DNA of 64,000 nt from assembly GCF_019925205.1 (NCBI RefSeq), contig NC_083568.1, positions 5,963,237-6,027,236 of the forward strand, read 5' to 3'. Numbering within the stretch: position 1 is the first letter of the stretch; each line of letters opens with the position of its first letter. A program made the translations under genes and the position numbers. Shown piece after piece: positions 1 to 13,400 of the stretch. Under the pieces are notes generated by a model. That model saw only the letters and a list, made by a program, of their open reading frames with translations, did no database searches and was not told where the DNA came from. The stretch is from Metopolophium dirhodum. Its lineage: Eukaryota; Arthropoda; Insecta; Hemiptera; Aphididae.

Positions 1-97
1 TACGAGACTGTTATCTGCAGCTGTAATCGTAGTGACGGACGCAGTGTACGTACCTGCCGAATCGAGGGCGTCTCGTCATCATAATCATCCTTATAAT

Positions 98-833
98 TAT
101 GGGCCGGAATTATATTCTTTTGCATATTTTTTTTGAGTCTATGCAGTCAGATGGGGGTTCGAAATCTTTACAAATCATGAAACAGGTGAGTTAATGGAAA
201 AAGTTTTTTTTGCATATTTGGGAATATTTTAAAATAAAAGAATATTTCGCATAATAAAGAATATTAGAGAATTTATCGATTCATTTTTATAGATGTTTGA
301 TATTTTTTGTTGCAGTGGCGTAAACAATATAAATTATATGACCGATTATATACCTGATATGATATTGTATAAATTGCAAAATCAACAATTTCGAGCATTT
401 TTAGAAAAATTTACTGTCAAACATAAGCCCACTGAAAGTCTGTTAAGAAAAAATTATTTTTCACATTGTTATGATAAGACTTTTCCAATATAAAAAATGA
501 AATAAGCGATAATAATATTTAGCTTTCTGTTGATGAGACAATGAATATAAATGGCCGTTATGTGGCGAATTTATTTGTTGGAATATTAAAATCAAATCAT
601 CCGACTCGTTCTTTTCTCTTAACATGTAAAGTATGTATCTATTTATTCCAGTTTTTTGGTATAATGTTTTTAATTATTTTGCATATAAATGCATATTTTT
701 AGTTCAAGAGAATATTTTAGTAAAAAAGCATATTTTTTGCATATATTACTATGACTAAGAATATTTTCAACTTTTTTAGAGAATATTAGCATCTTATTTT
801 GGCTATTTTAAAAGAATATAATTCCGGCCCCTA
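98..833. mobile_element. hAT-type DNA transposon, decayed, with 8-bp target duplication
   Basis: The ends form an inverted repeat: GGGCCGGAATTATATTC begins at 101 and its exact reverse complement ends at 830. The repeat extends outward to TA(T/G) at 98-100 and 831-833, giving a TAGGGGCCGG-like terminus. The element is flanked by a perfect 8-bp direct repeat, CTTATAAT, at 90-97 and 834-841. An 8-bp target duplication and a T/CAGGG-type terminus are typical of the hAT superfamily. The interior carries the remains of a transposase exon (316-630) and a possible splice donor (GTGAGT near 185) with an acceptor (TTGCAG ending at 315). At about 0.74 kb it is too short for a full hAT transposase, so it is an internally deleted copy. 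Confidence 0.85.
316..630 (+). pseudogene. hAT-like transposase exon remnant (RNase H-fold start)
   Basis: A possible acceptor (TTTTTGTTGCAG) precedes one continuous reading frame interrupted by two stop codons, TAA at 491-493 and TAG at 521-523. Read through the stops, the frame gives a helical stretch (residues like LQNQQFRAFLEKFTVKHKPT) followed by LSVDETMNINGRYVANLFVG. A serine-valine-aspartate-glutamate-threonine core followed by GRYVAN resembles the first catalytic Asp region of hAT-like transposases. The TAG stands where such proteins usually have a Trp just before the core. The exon appears to end near 629 at AAA|GTATGT. The fragment has no further catalytic domain and is not functional. 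Assignment to hAT rests on this motif plus the 8-bp target duplication. Confidence 0.6.
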
Positions 834-841
834 CTTATAAT

Positions 842-2120
842 ATTACTATATATAGCGCCCGTCCAAACTACGATGCAGAGTTATGGCTATACAGTAGACG
901 AGTCGTAGTTACGTCATAATCGCTCGGTCGATGAATCGCGCGTGCGCTATATATAATATTATATATTATTATTATTATTATATCAACTCGGTAATAGTCT
1001 CAATCGGATTACCTATACGCTCTCCGTGCGCTACAATATCACCGTCGTCTAATTGATACGGACGTACGACGACGGTTTGTAATGATATATTATATATATT
1101 TTTATAGACGAACGTTGTACATTAAGTACATCGATACGGGATTACGCTCGGTTTAACTGCAGGTCTGTACATTGTCGGGTCGTAATGTATAATATATAGG
1201 ACACGGACGCGCAAAGTCTTTTTTTCCATTTCACCGCTCCCGCGACGTGTAATTATACGATTGGTCGTATAAAGACGAACGCATATACCGTTATTATATC
1301 CTGTCCCTACGACTACCCATTGGGGCCAATACCATGATATGGTTTGGGACGCTCGAAATCGTCATCGGATTTCGGAAGAAAATATGCATATTATGCAAAG
1401 CCATTTCGGTCATCGAGATTTAAACCGCCGTTCTCGTTTATTTTATTTCGTTGAAACCGAAGTTGACGAAAAAAGTACCCAGGTACTAGAAAAAAAAATG
1501 TATAATTACCGTTGAAAATCGATATAATCCGATGTCCTGCAGTGTCCGATATAGTAGCCATCATACACAATAATCAGAAAACAGGTAGGTGAAATTAAGT
1601 TTCAAAAACACGTACAGGTATACGAACGCTTTGCGAAATATCGCTCGGTTTACCATTTCACAATCACGATCTACGACGTAATGATTTATCGTAGAACACG
1701 TAAAAGAAAATATAGTGTGTAAACGAGGAGTTATTTTTTAATAGAAAAAACGCGTCCTCATATCACTAGAATATGAATAAATAACACGTATAAATGTAAC
1801 AAATTTAAAAGAAGGCATTGGTCAGCGAACGTGGTACTGCAGATGGGTGTGGTGTAATTGGATCACGAGGAGAAATCGCAATCGTCGAATCGGTCGTTGT
1901 CGGTGTCGTTTGTATAATATTATTTCGCTATCGAGAACTATAATATTATTATTATTATTATGTCTTTAGGATATTATAAATCGATACAGACAAGACTGAA
2001 AACCCTATAAATTATTTCCTATGACGGGACACACATCTCACAGTAATCTGACACGCTGAAACTCTGGGCGATTTCCGCTTTTATATACATTATAATAATA
2101 TTACTTATATCATACGTTTT
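842..2120. other. Noncoding AT-rich interval
   Basis: No coding region is supported here. The interval holds short GC-rich patches between ATT/TAT-rich tracts, and no splice-flanked open frame could be recognised. Confidence 0.5.
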
Positions 2121-2502
2121 TGGGTTCTGAGCGGAGCGAGGAAGTTAGTGGTTTTACAATGGCGTTTATTTTATTTTATTTTTTTTTTTATATCCCGTAT
2201 ACAAAATTTCTACCAGAAGGATTGCTTCGATTTCCACATAACATAATACCTTATCTTTTAGCGAATTGGATCGAGTTGGCACCTACTTTAGAGAAGTCGT
2301 TTTTCGATTTTCTCAATAGTTGTTTAATGCCACGGGAAAAAACTACCGACAAATTACAAAAAATCGCTGAAAATGCGTTTTTAATTTCAATCACCGTAGC
2401 AACGAATAAAAAATAATGATATTATAATGTTAATTCAACTTACAGGCTATAATAAATATAACTATATAAAAAATCAATACATTCATCGCTTCGCTCAGAA
2501 TC
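2121..2502. repeat. MITE-like inverted-repeat element
   Basis: The left end reads TTCTGAGCGGAGCGAGG (2125-2141). The right end carries the imperfect reverse complement, ATCGCTTCGCTCAGAATC (about 2485-2502). A third partial copy of the same motif (CCGCTCAGAATCG) follows at about 2529. This CTGAGCGGAGCGA terminus looks like a dispersed repeat family; a degenerate relative, ACTGAGTGGAGCGAGTC, occurs near 17512. The apparent 98-residue open frame across 2120-2416 starts inside the terminal repeat and is not taken as a gene. No target duplication was identified. Confidence 0.45.
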
Positions 2503-4234
2503 TAAAATCCAGACTGACCAAACCGTCTCCGCTCAGAATCGTTTTTTCTGATAGGTACAGTGATATTATAATATCATTGAATTCAAGTTTAATACAATCC
2601 ATTATTGACCCACTGGCCACTTGTTACCTACTCTACAGAAGAGCGACATCCACTTACTCCCCTTTTTTTATTTCGTTTTTCCACAGCGGCTATGTTGGTA
2701 TTTCTTCCGGAAGTTATTGTACCGCTCGGAAAAATCAAAACTTCCCGAAACCCACGCAAGTCTGAACTACGAAATTTCCTCAAAGTCATTCCTGCTCTAC
2801 CGACGAAGATTCAGTTCGACGGCGGATTACTACACCGTCGATTACCCACTCCCCCCCCCCCCCCCATATAGTGTTGTTGTTTGTTCCAAGACAATTATGT
2901 GACGACGATGCGTCTCGCCAGCTCTATCGCTCCCGCTCGTACATAATAATATATATTATATAATATTGTAATAGTAACAATAACGATAATGACGCTTCCC
3001 GTTTTCTCGGCGGCGGCGTTCGTTTGTACGTCACTACAGTTATGTCGTACACTATAGTATACAATATTATAGTGCATTTAAATGTTAACAAACATTACGC
3101 AGAACTGCCGACTCTATAACATACACCACCACCACGACAACTACAGCATTCTTCGAGTCGACAGCGAAGAACGACGCCGTTTTGATCTCTCGGCCATCCG
3201 AATCATAATAATAATAATATTATATCTACTCGCGGTCTGCCCGTCAGCCGGGCGTAGACTATGTGTGGCGAACTTTTGTTTGTCGACGTGATTTACTTAC
3301 ACTCGGAAAGCAACGGCATCGCGCGATAGCGGGCGAGTAGAACGTTTTCCCGGAGGAAACTCAAACGGCTGCAGCGAGACTGTGTATAATAATATTACGT
3401 GCTCCGCGTTTCCGCTCGGCAGGAGACGGAGGTGGGGAGATTGAGGAGAGAGCCCGTCGAGATAATAATATTACAGGTCCTTATGTTAATTCGCGTGAGT
3501 GACGTGCAAGCGCGATGGCTATACGATTTTCCGGGGAAAATCGCGAGACGCGTCACGCGTATAGTCGAAAGTCTACGGCGGCGGCAGAGCTTCTCTGCTG
3601 AAAAGGACCACAGCATAACAATGTATTACTATAGAACATAAACGCGTGTGTGTGTGTATTTGACGCTCTCCGCCCACGCAAGCACCTTGCGAATCCATAC
3701 GATTACGTCGACTTATCACTTAGTGCGAGCTGCTGTTTTCCGAGGGACGGCTTTCGAGGTCGCCTTGACGAGGCACGCTGCGAGGGGGGGGCCCGTCCTA
3801 TAGCGTCTGTGCGCATACCATTATTATAATTGTTGTCGGTTATCCGAAAACAGTAATAATGTATTTGTTTTGGGGGGGGGGGGGGGTTCGACGGTGAAAA
3901 GAAAACACGACATCGAGCGGGGTAGGTACGGATTTGAACTTGAAAGCCCAAGAGCTTCGTCCGACTACTTACAATAATAATAATAATTGTAAGCATTGTC
4001 GTCGGTTCGCGCATGTGTCTGATGCGTATTATACGCCTTATCGCAGTATTATGGTCGACCGAAAAACACGAGAAACCGCATTTTAATAATTTTACGCCGG
4101 AAATTGACTTGTATCCTACGATTCCAGATACCCAGTAGAATATATTAGCATTGTAATGTATACACGTTAGACGAGTTAAACGAGTATGCAATTAATGTTT
4201 TACGAGTTCGGACGTTTTTATAATAGACGTGTAT

Positions 4235-4317
4235 AATAATATAATATTAATATTATACGCCGATACTAAACGATGTAACGATTTAATGATTTAATTTAAT
4301 TTATTATCGGCGTATGG
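4235..4317. repeat. Inverted repeat, possible hairpin
   Basis: ATTATACGCCGATA (about 4252-4265) is followed about 40 bases later by its near reverse complement, TTATCGGCGTATGG (about 4304-4317). The loop is AT-rich. It could be the ends of a tiny nonautonomous element or a chance palindrome. Confidence 0.35.
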
Positions 4318-6373
4318 GTACCGATTTTTTTATTTTTGTTTTATTGATTCGATAATCGTATGATAGTATAATGTAGAAACGGGTGCCGAATTTTTCGGGT
4401 TTTTTTTTTTTTTTACGTTTTTTTTAAGTATTTTTTTTCCGTGTGAAATAATATTAGGGAGTAATGTCGCGTCCACGCAGGACAAGAAAACCAAACAAAA
4501 CATAATATAAACATTACATTTGCCAACACGGACGGGACGATCTAAATTGTTTTTAAAAACAGAAACACAGACCTGCAGGACTCTGTGTGGATTCGGCATA
4601 AAATATTCACGTAAATCGTATTCGTAATATTTTTTAATTACCATTATAAAATTCAAATAACGTACGTTATATTTGAAACAAATCTATACGATTTCGTATT
4701 TATTAGAATAATATCAATTTAAAAGAGAAATCATTTATATAATTTATTATATGTATCATCTCGTATCAAACTTTATAAATTATACGCCTTTGATTAATAA
4801 TAAAATAAAAGATCACGAGAAACCTAACATTAAAAAAAATTAATTGCCATCGCGACCTGCAAATTAAAACTTTGTTAACGTGTATTTTATGAACTTTTAA
4901 TGGCGTCGTTATTTACATAAGATGTATTGACGTAATTGAATGCATATTTCTGTTTAATAAAAACATCAGAGATTGGAGTAGGTATAACAAGACGCACTTA
5001 ATTCAAGATTATGGACACTAATATATTATTATACACTCGCGTCCTATGTATATATAATTATTATTTAAATAAATGTTTTATTCATATTATAGGCTCATAA
5101 AGAACAACTTTATTTATTAACTTAAGTTTACCAGTAAAAAAGTACTTAGAAAAGTGCTCACTTATAAATGAACAATAAATATTAAACTGTACATAAAATA
5201 TTACAACCGTTAACTTGCATTTAATACGTGGCAACTGTAGTCCATATTATAGAGTCCTTGAAACGCCGCCGTGACCATCGATTCGTTTCAACGTTTGTCA
5301 GAACTAAATATGAAATTATATTTTTTTGCCATTACTGATCAAATATTGATAGAAAATATAAAAAAAAAAACCAGTCGGCACTCGCGAAACAGCTTCGTTT
5401 CGTTTATATATTAGGATAGCTATAAAAAGCATTTTTCCTATATGCTGAACGTCACACTTTTGTTTGACGGTAATTTCTACAATAATTTCAAAAACTATTT
5501 CAAATTTCTAATTTCGAACGCTGCGAATCGCGACATCGCCAAACATGTAAGATTTCAGGCTTTCACTGACCCGTTGAAATTTTCACGCTTTCATCACAAT
5601 TTTCAATAAAAAAATTCATCTCTTCATTTCGATGTCTTCAACATTTAATTTGTTTTGTACATAATATTTTGATGTGCCCCAATAATTGTTTATAAACACG
5701 TCATAATTGTTATTGTACATGCGGCCATTAATAAATCATTTAATAATTAATATAAGTGTTTAACATACCTATTACGGGAAACGTGGTTATTATGTTTACT
5801 GTGTCAAGTGCTCAGTTTTCATGTACATAGTCTACTTATACCTACTTGTATATACAACTCACTCGGTAAAAACATTTTTAAATTGCATTAAACTTTAGCG
5901 TGAAACACAGTGCAGTAAACTGTGAAGTGCAAAGTATGAGTCACTAGATGTACCTATAAGCGCAAATTATTCCAATATTTACCTAGGAATACCTACTATT
6001 TGATTACCTTTTAAATGATTACCTACCTACCTACGGTATTTAACATCGTATACCATAATGTACCATGGTATTTATAGTAAAATACTGATCTATTTATATA
6101 GTATACATCGTCTTTGAAAATTTGAAATATTATTCTCGATACTGAAAAGTTTCATAACTATTAATTTCAACAGCCAGTCTGTAAAATTATTGAAAATGTT
6201 TAGCCTCACATTGTGGGCACTACACGCGGCATCGCACAACAATATATTTTAAACACAAACTTTAATCATGTTTAGCCGGTCACGGCGAAATCAGAACGCC
6301 ACGTCCAAACGAACTATTTCATCTATTGTCGTGGAAATTTCAGACATATATTTTTACTGATTAATCTAAAATT

Positions 6374-6376
<3 letters not shown>

Positions 6377-6404
<28 letters not shown>
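6377..6404. repeat. (TA)14 microsatellite
   Basis: Fourteen uninterrupted TA units. Confidence 0.95.
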
Positions 6405-7103
6405 ACAATACTGTTGTCTCGGTCTTCCGGGCGTTTCTTTTTGGCATTGCGGTCCTCTTTGTCGTGGTATGCTTATAGGTACCTACCAGGCAATGTTGTG
6501 ACTGTTGGCGCATTTACTCTGATATTATATTAACAATGGGAATTACAGTTTACCGAGACAAAGTCGTGTTCCACGCAGATCAGCTGTCACTGCGAGGAAT
6601 CAAACGAAAGTTCTCGACACTGCCGCCTTCAAAGTATATAATATGGTCTTAGAGTTAGACTCTAAGTTATAATAATAATAGTAATAATACTTAATACATA
6701 GTTACGGTTATATACGTGTAGTAGGTACCCGTGTACAATACCTATGTACAGTATTGCGCGGTATTCGAATACATCATGCGCATTATTTATGTTTAATATT
6801 ATTTTTTTTTTTTTTGGAAATTCTGAGTTGAGAGTGTACCTATACCTTTATACAATTTAAATATACTTTAAATCTGATAAAAAATAGTAAAATAAATTTT
6901 AAGACTGCAGATAAATAATATGTGATACCTACCAGATTTAAAGGTAATATTATTGAAGGGGCTAAGACAAGTATAGGTTATTTGATTTAAAAATACGAAC
7001 TGGATTGAACGAATAAAGCGAACAAATAAAAACACAAAACTTAATGACTGTTTAGAGTAGACAAAATAATTATAATAGTAATACTTTTTGTTCACAACGA
7101 TTT

Positions 7104-7361
7104 TTATATTAATAATTGTGTTCTAATAATATTCAAATATTCTGCAATACGTGTATTCGTTAGCAATTTTTCTGGAATATTTCGAATGCGAAGAATACGA
7201 GTATAGGTATATTCAAACATTTTTTTACAAGATTCGGGCACGGTCCGTCGCCCGTCGGGAGACGTCTCGGCCCGCGACCGATTAGTGTCGGTTAGCGCAC
7301 GGCGAAAAACACGCGACGGCGGTTGTTGTATTTTCGTCTCGTCCGCCTCGTTCGTCGCCAT
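7104..7361 (-). CDS. Candidate first coding exon, function unknown
   Basis: On the minus strand an ATG at 7359-7361 lies in a good animal initiation context (AAC before the ATG and G after it). It opens an 85-codon frame beginning MATNEADETKIQQPP. The first 50 or so codons are GC-richer than the flanks and hydrophilic. From about 7230 the frame becomes AT-rich and less protein-like, which would fit a transition into an intron. A weak possible donor (CTT|GTAAAA) lies near 7229. Upstream sequence up to about 7570 is also GC-rich, as expected for a promoter or 5' UTR. No downstream exon was found in the remaining 7 kb and no domain is recognised. It may simply be a chance frame in a GC-rich patch. 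Confidence 0.22.
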   Translation of the reverse strand: MATNEADETKIQQPPSRVFRRALTDTNRSRAETSPDGRRTVPESCKKMFEYTYTRILRIRNIPEKLLTNTRIAEYLNIIRTQLLI

Positions 7362-7409
7362 GTTTACAACATTGGGCAGGGGAATAAAGGGAATAAAAAA
7401 AAAAAACAA

Positions 7410-8136
7410 AAAAAAAAAAAATAATAAGACAAAAAACTAAGTCGGCTACATAGTAAATAATATCAAATTGTTCGCGGGGAGCCCCCGTAGCGTCTCCGCG
7501 CGCGGTCATCGTCGTCGTAGGACGTGGGCGCGCGACACGAGGCGATACAAGGCGCCTCGACACGAGCACGCACACACTATGGGTATAGGTTACCTACTAC
7601 AACATTTATGTTGTACAGAGCGATTGTCGTCGTAAAAGGCAAAACGTATTTTTAAGTACCGAATAATTGCGAATAATATAAATGCGTATCATAATCGTAA
7701 CGTTTTGTTCTTATTTATGCGGCGTATTGTTCACCCTCGAGCCGTAGCGGTACACGACGAATAATATTGTCGCGGGGGGGGGGGGGGGCGGACTTGCTAT
7801 AGAATATTATTATGCGCGATACCGTCGACTTTCGATTTTTAAACGGCGACCTACGCGCCTATATGATATGGGAGTTAAACTTTTGATTTCGTGGTCGACG
7901 ATTACGCGCGACGTGATATTATAATAGGTATCCCGAAACGTGAACACTTTGGTAACAAGGTAGGTACACTATTACTAGGCGGTAGGTACCTACTACCTAT
8001 ATAATTATAGTGTACGGCCGACTCTGATGAACAATAGTCACGGCGAGTGATGGTGTCTGCTGCTGCTGCTGCTGCGAGAGAATCGCTCGGTGTGCACGAA
8101 CAATGCGCCGCGTGCGTATTAAAATATATATACAAT

Positions 8137-8170
<34 letters not shown>

Positions 8171-8746
8171 CTTGAAAATCGCTAACCGGTCGACGTGGCG
8201 CGAGTCTCCCCGTCGGACCTATATTATATCGTGTACTATATAAGTTATTTTGTGTGTGCGGGACAGACGACGACGATGTTTTTTTTTTTTCGTCTGCGTA
8301 CAAACCGGCCATTTATTCGGCGATTTTTTTCTAACGTTTTGTTGTCGTCGTTTCGATCGCCGCGTCCCATAATATATATAATATATATATATTACACGGT
8401 ATGTAGATATATATATTTTGTATACGACCGCCGTCGGTCCCCGAGACGAAAGCGTCTATACCGCGGTATAACGACGTCGCGCGCCGTAGGTATACATATT
8501 ATTATCGTACTGAATTATTGTCAGGTACGTATATTATATTGTTTTTAATAATTATTGCCATGTGTACAGTATGAGCACGGGAACACGACTCGTCGATGTT
8601 TATAAGCCAAGCGTGGGCACCCGTACGGCCGGGTCCGACACGATATTATTATTTTTACCGGCGCAACAATACAACATATATTATAATATATATTAGGTAA
8701 TTCGTACAATAATAATATAATATGCGTATTGGTACACACACACGCA

Positions 8747-8777
<31 letters not shown>

Positions 8778-11700
8778 GCACAAATATATAATATATGACT
8801 AATATTGACTATAATGTGTACGCTGCGGAAGTCTGCACGGACACGGTGCGTGTGCGCCTCCTATTCGTGTATAATATATTATTTTGTTGCATATAATATC
8901 GCGATCATTATAATATTATCGTACACCGATTTCGAGGATAAACGTCGTAAACCAATCGCCACTATGTACATAATATATTATATCATATGTGTGCAGCAAA
9001 TACGTGATGTACGTACACTATGCGTATAGCCGAACCCTGTCTGTTATGATATTGCGTATTCACGCCCCGGATAACCGCGGCAGCTATATCGTACGCCTAC
9101 AATATAAAAGTAGTCCCGCCGTCGCCGATCGCCGGAGACTTGCAGCGGCCCCGACGACGCCGAATCGGATGAGACTTCAACCGCCGAGAAAGCAAACACT
9201 ACAATATTATGCCTACGTCTTGGACGCTGGAGAACAAAATTTTCGAAAAAGAGGCCATTTCAATCGAACGATTGGCTTGTAAACGGCTTCAAATCGAAAC
9301 GAGAACAAATGCATATTATTGATATCGGTACAGGTAGACTGCGGGTACCTACATTGAAGTAATTGTTTTCGTCAAGAGAATACATTAAAACGCATGACAT
9401 TATGATATATTATTGTCGATTCGTTTTTATGTTTAATTTGTTCGCGTTCCAGAGTGCAGTGAAAACGCACATTTAAAACAATTTTCATCAATTTACCCAT
9501 ATTCAGAGTATAGTAGTTGTAAATTGGTTGTTTAAAAGCGAACCGAGTAAAAGGGATATATTTTATTATAATCTAATTCGAATAATTATTGATATTTAAA
9601 TGAAATGTATTTTATACATTTTACCAAGTAATTCACTGTTATTGAATACAGCTAACAATTGACTGTATAGTATAATTCGTATATTTGTACCTATTCGTAT
9701 ATACATGTTCAATCATATTGTATAGTATGACGGATGAGCTCATCAAAAGAATAAAAATAAAAATGTCTGCAGTATGTTTAACAAGCTAAACAATAGGTAC
9801 ATAATTAATGTATTTTTGAAAACCAATTTGATTGAAAATTAGCATTAGGGAGACACAGAAAAACAATGAATACACGACTGATGGTTACTTTTAAAATATT
9901 AATACAAAAATGGATTTGTTGATTTACGTTTTACAGGATGTGAATTATTATCAAATAAATTGTATTGTAACTTCAGCAATGATAACTTAACGGTTGTGAG
10001 CTAATTCTAAAATCAAACGTCTGAACTTATAAAAACAAAATTATAATAATCGTAATTCGTAACACAATCAAAACGGTTTAATCTGTACTACTATAATATG
10101 TTGCACAAAAAATGTACAATCGAAGGACAATGAAGAATATATAATATTCTAATCTAACATCAACCCAAAGAAGTTGTAGGTACCTACCTGTAATATTTTT
10201 CAAGCTGTATGATATTGTGTTTCGTACTGAAAAAGAAAATAAATAAATAAAAGCAGAAACAAAAACTTGAAACAACAATGGTATCGTTGTTAAAAGTTTT
10301 AATTGGACCAGCAGCGTGATGTAAAAATAATGTGTTATCGCGATTTATAAATCGCGGTATTTATATTATTATCTGCAATGGACAGCACGTATATATTTTT
10401 TAATCGATTCCACCGGATTTGCATTTTTTTTTCACTTTTTTTTTTACGCTATACTATTAATTTTGGAAAATGCCCAACCGCAAACGGCCCTCGACCCGGC
10501 GAGCACCTCGAGAGTTCGTCCACACACACACACATATATATATATTATGTAACTTGCAATAAACGAACAATTTCACGATTTTCTGGAAATGACGAGAGCA
10601 GCAGACTATATTATTACTCAGTCACCGCAACAGTTATATATATGCGTATTGTTTATAGAGGTACCTACGTGTATATATGAATGAACAGGCAGTCGTCGGC
10701 CGGCGAGCGGTGTTCGTGTTCGACGGGATAAGAACAATAGTAGAAAAAAAATATATATTGTAAAAAAGTAAATAATGAAAAAAAAAATTGACCATTGTTC
10801 TAGCGGCGGTGCGAGAGGAGGTAAATACTAAATATATACATACGTACTTACATATTATATAGACGCTACTCCTACATACACATAGGACTACTATATTTAT
10901 TATATACATATAAAACATATGCCATATCTATATATATATACAGTGGTTGTCCCTTGGCATGGAACACAAACAATTTACACGGTTCAATGGTCAGCTCCTC
11001 TCTAGGTACACACACACTCGCACTCGGGCCCACAATAAAATATATATATTTATAAGTTAACCCGATATATATATATGCACCTAAGCGTGCATATTCGATA
11101 GCTGAACTCCCTCGATTGGTCTGGTGGATATGGCCACGCGGCGATGGCGTTCGGTTCGGTTCATCATGATGTCGGTCTCTCTCTGATTTTTTTATTCTCT
11201 CTTCTCCTTTTTATGAAATGTAAATTATATTGTACCGCAGTGGATTTTTTTCCCAAATTGTCACGCCCATCGCCGTTACGCTACACGCTTCACGAGTGTT
11301 TACGTTTTTTTAAAAATATTCTCGACCTAAGTGCGCACCGCATATAACAGCAGGATGGGATATATAGGTAAATATCGGAACCATAATATATGATAATATA
11401 TTATGATATGCCGCCGGAGCGGAATTTATCGATTTTTTTTGCGTCCGAGCTCGAATCGTCTTTTAATTTTCCACGTAGGTCTGAACGTTATCGCGATGTA
11501 TGTACCTACAGGTAGGTACCTACTGATATTATATAAATATATTTCATACGTGAGAGACAGATATCGTGTGTAGGAGGTACCTACCTGTATAGTTGGAAAT
11601 TTGTTGCTGCGGATGTCCATAAGCAGGCTTGTAAACACGTCTATACATAATATTAGTTATTACGATCTACAAGTATATTAGAATTTATAAGCTCACCAAC

Positions 11701-12998
11701 TTAAACAGATTACAATATAGTTCAAAGTTAAAATATTAGACTACTCGTGGAAGTATTTTTTCTTAGTCGCACCTATTATACTTACTCAACTATAGTTTTG
11801 GATTTTGATTATATCACGAAGAATTTAAAAAATAATAATTAAAATGTACACTGTATAGTTTCATCGTATAAGTGTTATCAAAAAATAAATATATTATTAT
11901 ATTATATTTTCAATATGAGATTGGAGTGTTCTATAGTTTATGAACGAAACCAAATTTGTGTTGACAAGGTATATGTGTGATAAGTATATTATTTTGAGAT
12001 GCACATAATTTTAATTTTTCAATTTTGACGTTTCGTACACGCTTAATACGTGTCAATCAATTACCCATGTAAATTATAACTGTCAACCCCGTATTAAAAA
12101 GATAACAAAATTTAAATATTAATTCCTCTCGTGTTCCGATTAAATGGCTAAAGCAAAATCTATATTATAAACATAAATTCGACTTACCGTTTTTTCGTAT
12201 TTTTTAACCACCGCTATAATAATTAGGTTTTTTCTTTATAAAAATGTAATTTATTTAACGTCAATATCAACAACTACGATTCGCATCGCAATAATAACAT
12301 ATCGGGCTTTGTTATTACAAATGTTTTCGGTTAAAATAATACTACCTAGTAGTAGTTTTTTAGCTACGTGAATTATTATAGCGACGAATTAAATTTGTGA
12401 ATATAAATAAAATCTCAAATACGCATCGTTCTCGATGTATAATACGCGGAGCTACATATATATTATTGTAATATACAGTTAAATAATAGTATATATTACA
12501 CAGGCGTTGTGTATAATATCTATATAGTTATAATATATACATGCGCTTAGCCGTTTAGGCGTACACCGCAGCGATGAATCTCGGCATAGTTTACTGTCTG
12601 GCGACATTTTGTAGGCACTATATTATATGGCATTAAAATATTTTCCAACGTAAATACATACATATATACATATATATATTATACAATATATAAACGCATT
12701 TATACATAGAAGTCTAAAAATACCGCTGCGGTGTAATAAATATTTTTATTACAAATGCATACCTTACCTCCTATAAAGTTAATTCGAGACACACTCCGCG
12801 GTGGTTGATGATGATGATGATGATAATAATAATAATAATGATATGGCTTTCAGCGACGAGTGTCTGCGATACGGGACGGTACATTATAATATTATATTAC
12901 GTGTAATAATAATTGTCCGCGTTAAAAATAGCCACTTTTAAATACAATATAATAGAATAAAGGTACTTATACTATTATAATATAATATAATTTCATAT
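7410..12998. other. Gene-poor interval
   Basis: The interval holds alternating GC-rich patches and (AAT)n/(TA)n tracts, a long CA-rich microsatellite (8734-8782), and several TAGGTACCTA-type palindromes (7981-7992, 10176-10190, 11511-11524, 11577-11590). A TATAAAAG sequence near 9103 precedes a GC-rich open stretch, but no splice-consistent coding frame follows. No gene is supported. Confidence 0.45.
8734..8782. repeat. (CA)n microsatellite, interrupted
   Basis: The tract is an AC dinucleotide run with a few G and T interruptions. Confidence 0.9.
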
Positions 12999-13283
12999 GG
13001 GGGGACGGAGTGGCCGAGCGGACCAAGGCGTCTCGGTTGCAATGCGCACTGTCGCCGGTTCGAACCTCGGTCACGGGCGGCACTTCTCTCCGGGCAGACT
13101 GGATCAGTCTGGAGAGAGATATAGAGGCCATGGCAGATACCTACGGGTGCCCAAATCAAAAATTCTGCCAAAAACAAACACACACGTGTAAACAAATCTA
13201 CAGTACCCTCCCCCGCAGTGCCACGGGCTAATAATGCGACCTTAGTGGTTGAAGCCTATTAACCCTAATAAAAAAAAAAAAAA
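12999..13283 (+). mobile_element. tRNA-derived SINE, plus-strand copy
   Basis: The element starts with a tRNA-like head, GGGGGGACGGAGTGGCCGAG. It has an A-box (TGGCCGAGCGG, 13011-13021) and a B-box (GGTTCGAACCTC, 13057-13068) for RNA polymerase III. The body contains the block TGGCAGATACCTACGGGTGC (13131-13150) followed by AATTCTGCC. The same head and body occur on the minus strand at 39012-39301 and 49131-49394, so this is a dispersed family. The copy ends in an A-run (13270-13283). The head is tRNA-Ser/Leu-like but too diverged downstream to be a working tRNA gene. Three copies in one window suggest a high-copy family. Confidence 0.85.
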
Positions 13284-13400
13284 TGTCATAGGTCATTATC
13301 GTCGAGACGTAGCGGAAACGAGGGCAAAGCGCCTAATTATTTTTATTGGCAGGTACATCGGTCATCGTGTTCGAAAATGGAACGGCGCCGCGGTAATTAA
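13228..13400. repeat. Dispersed repeat, copy 1 (related to 17215-17400)
   Basis: From the SINE 3' part across its A-run and about 100 bases beyond, the sequence resembles 17215-17400. Shared landmarks in order are a GCGAC/TAGTG block, a GAAG(A)CCTAT block, an A-run followed by AATGT(C/T)AT, an AGACGT block, and GGTACA. The reading frames through both copies also resemble each other (KKKKNVI versus KKKRNVI, then KRLII in both). The similarity is imperfect and a formal alignment is needed. Confidence 0.45.

Larger units (their letters stand above)
2530..7100. other. Gene-poor interval with simple repeats
   Basis: The interval contains C-tracts (2851-2866 and a G-run near 3876), poly-T tracts near 4400 and a (TA)n tract at 6377-6404. 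GC-richer patches near 3000-3700 give overlapping short open frames on both strands with arginine- and serine-rich translations, as expected by chance. No gene could be supported. Confidence 0.45.

Noticed and set aside
2120..2416. 98-codon open frame starting MGSERSEEVSG
   Set aside because: It begins inside the terminal inverted repeat of a MITE-like element and has no recognised domain.
3703..4191. 162-codon minus-strand frame
   Set aside because: It is low-complexity, crosses a G-run and a TAA-repeat, and shows no coding-like composition.
5370..5410. GAAACAGCTTCGTTTCG-type block as the end of a dispersed element
   Set aside because: It resembles repeat ends seen in insects, but neither a partner end nor a duplication could be shown.
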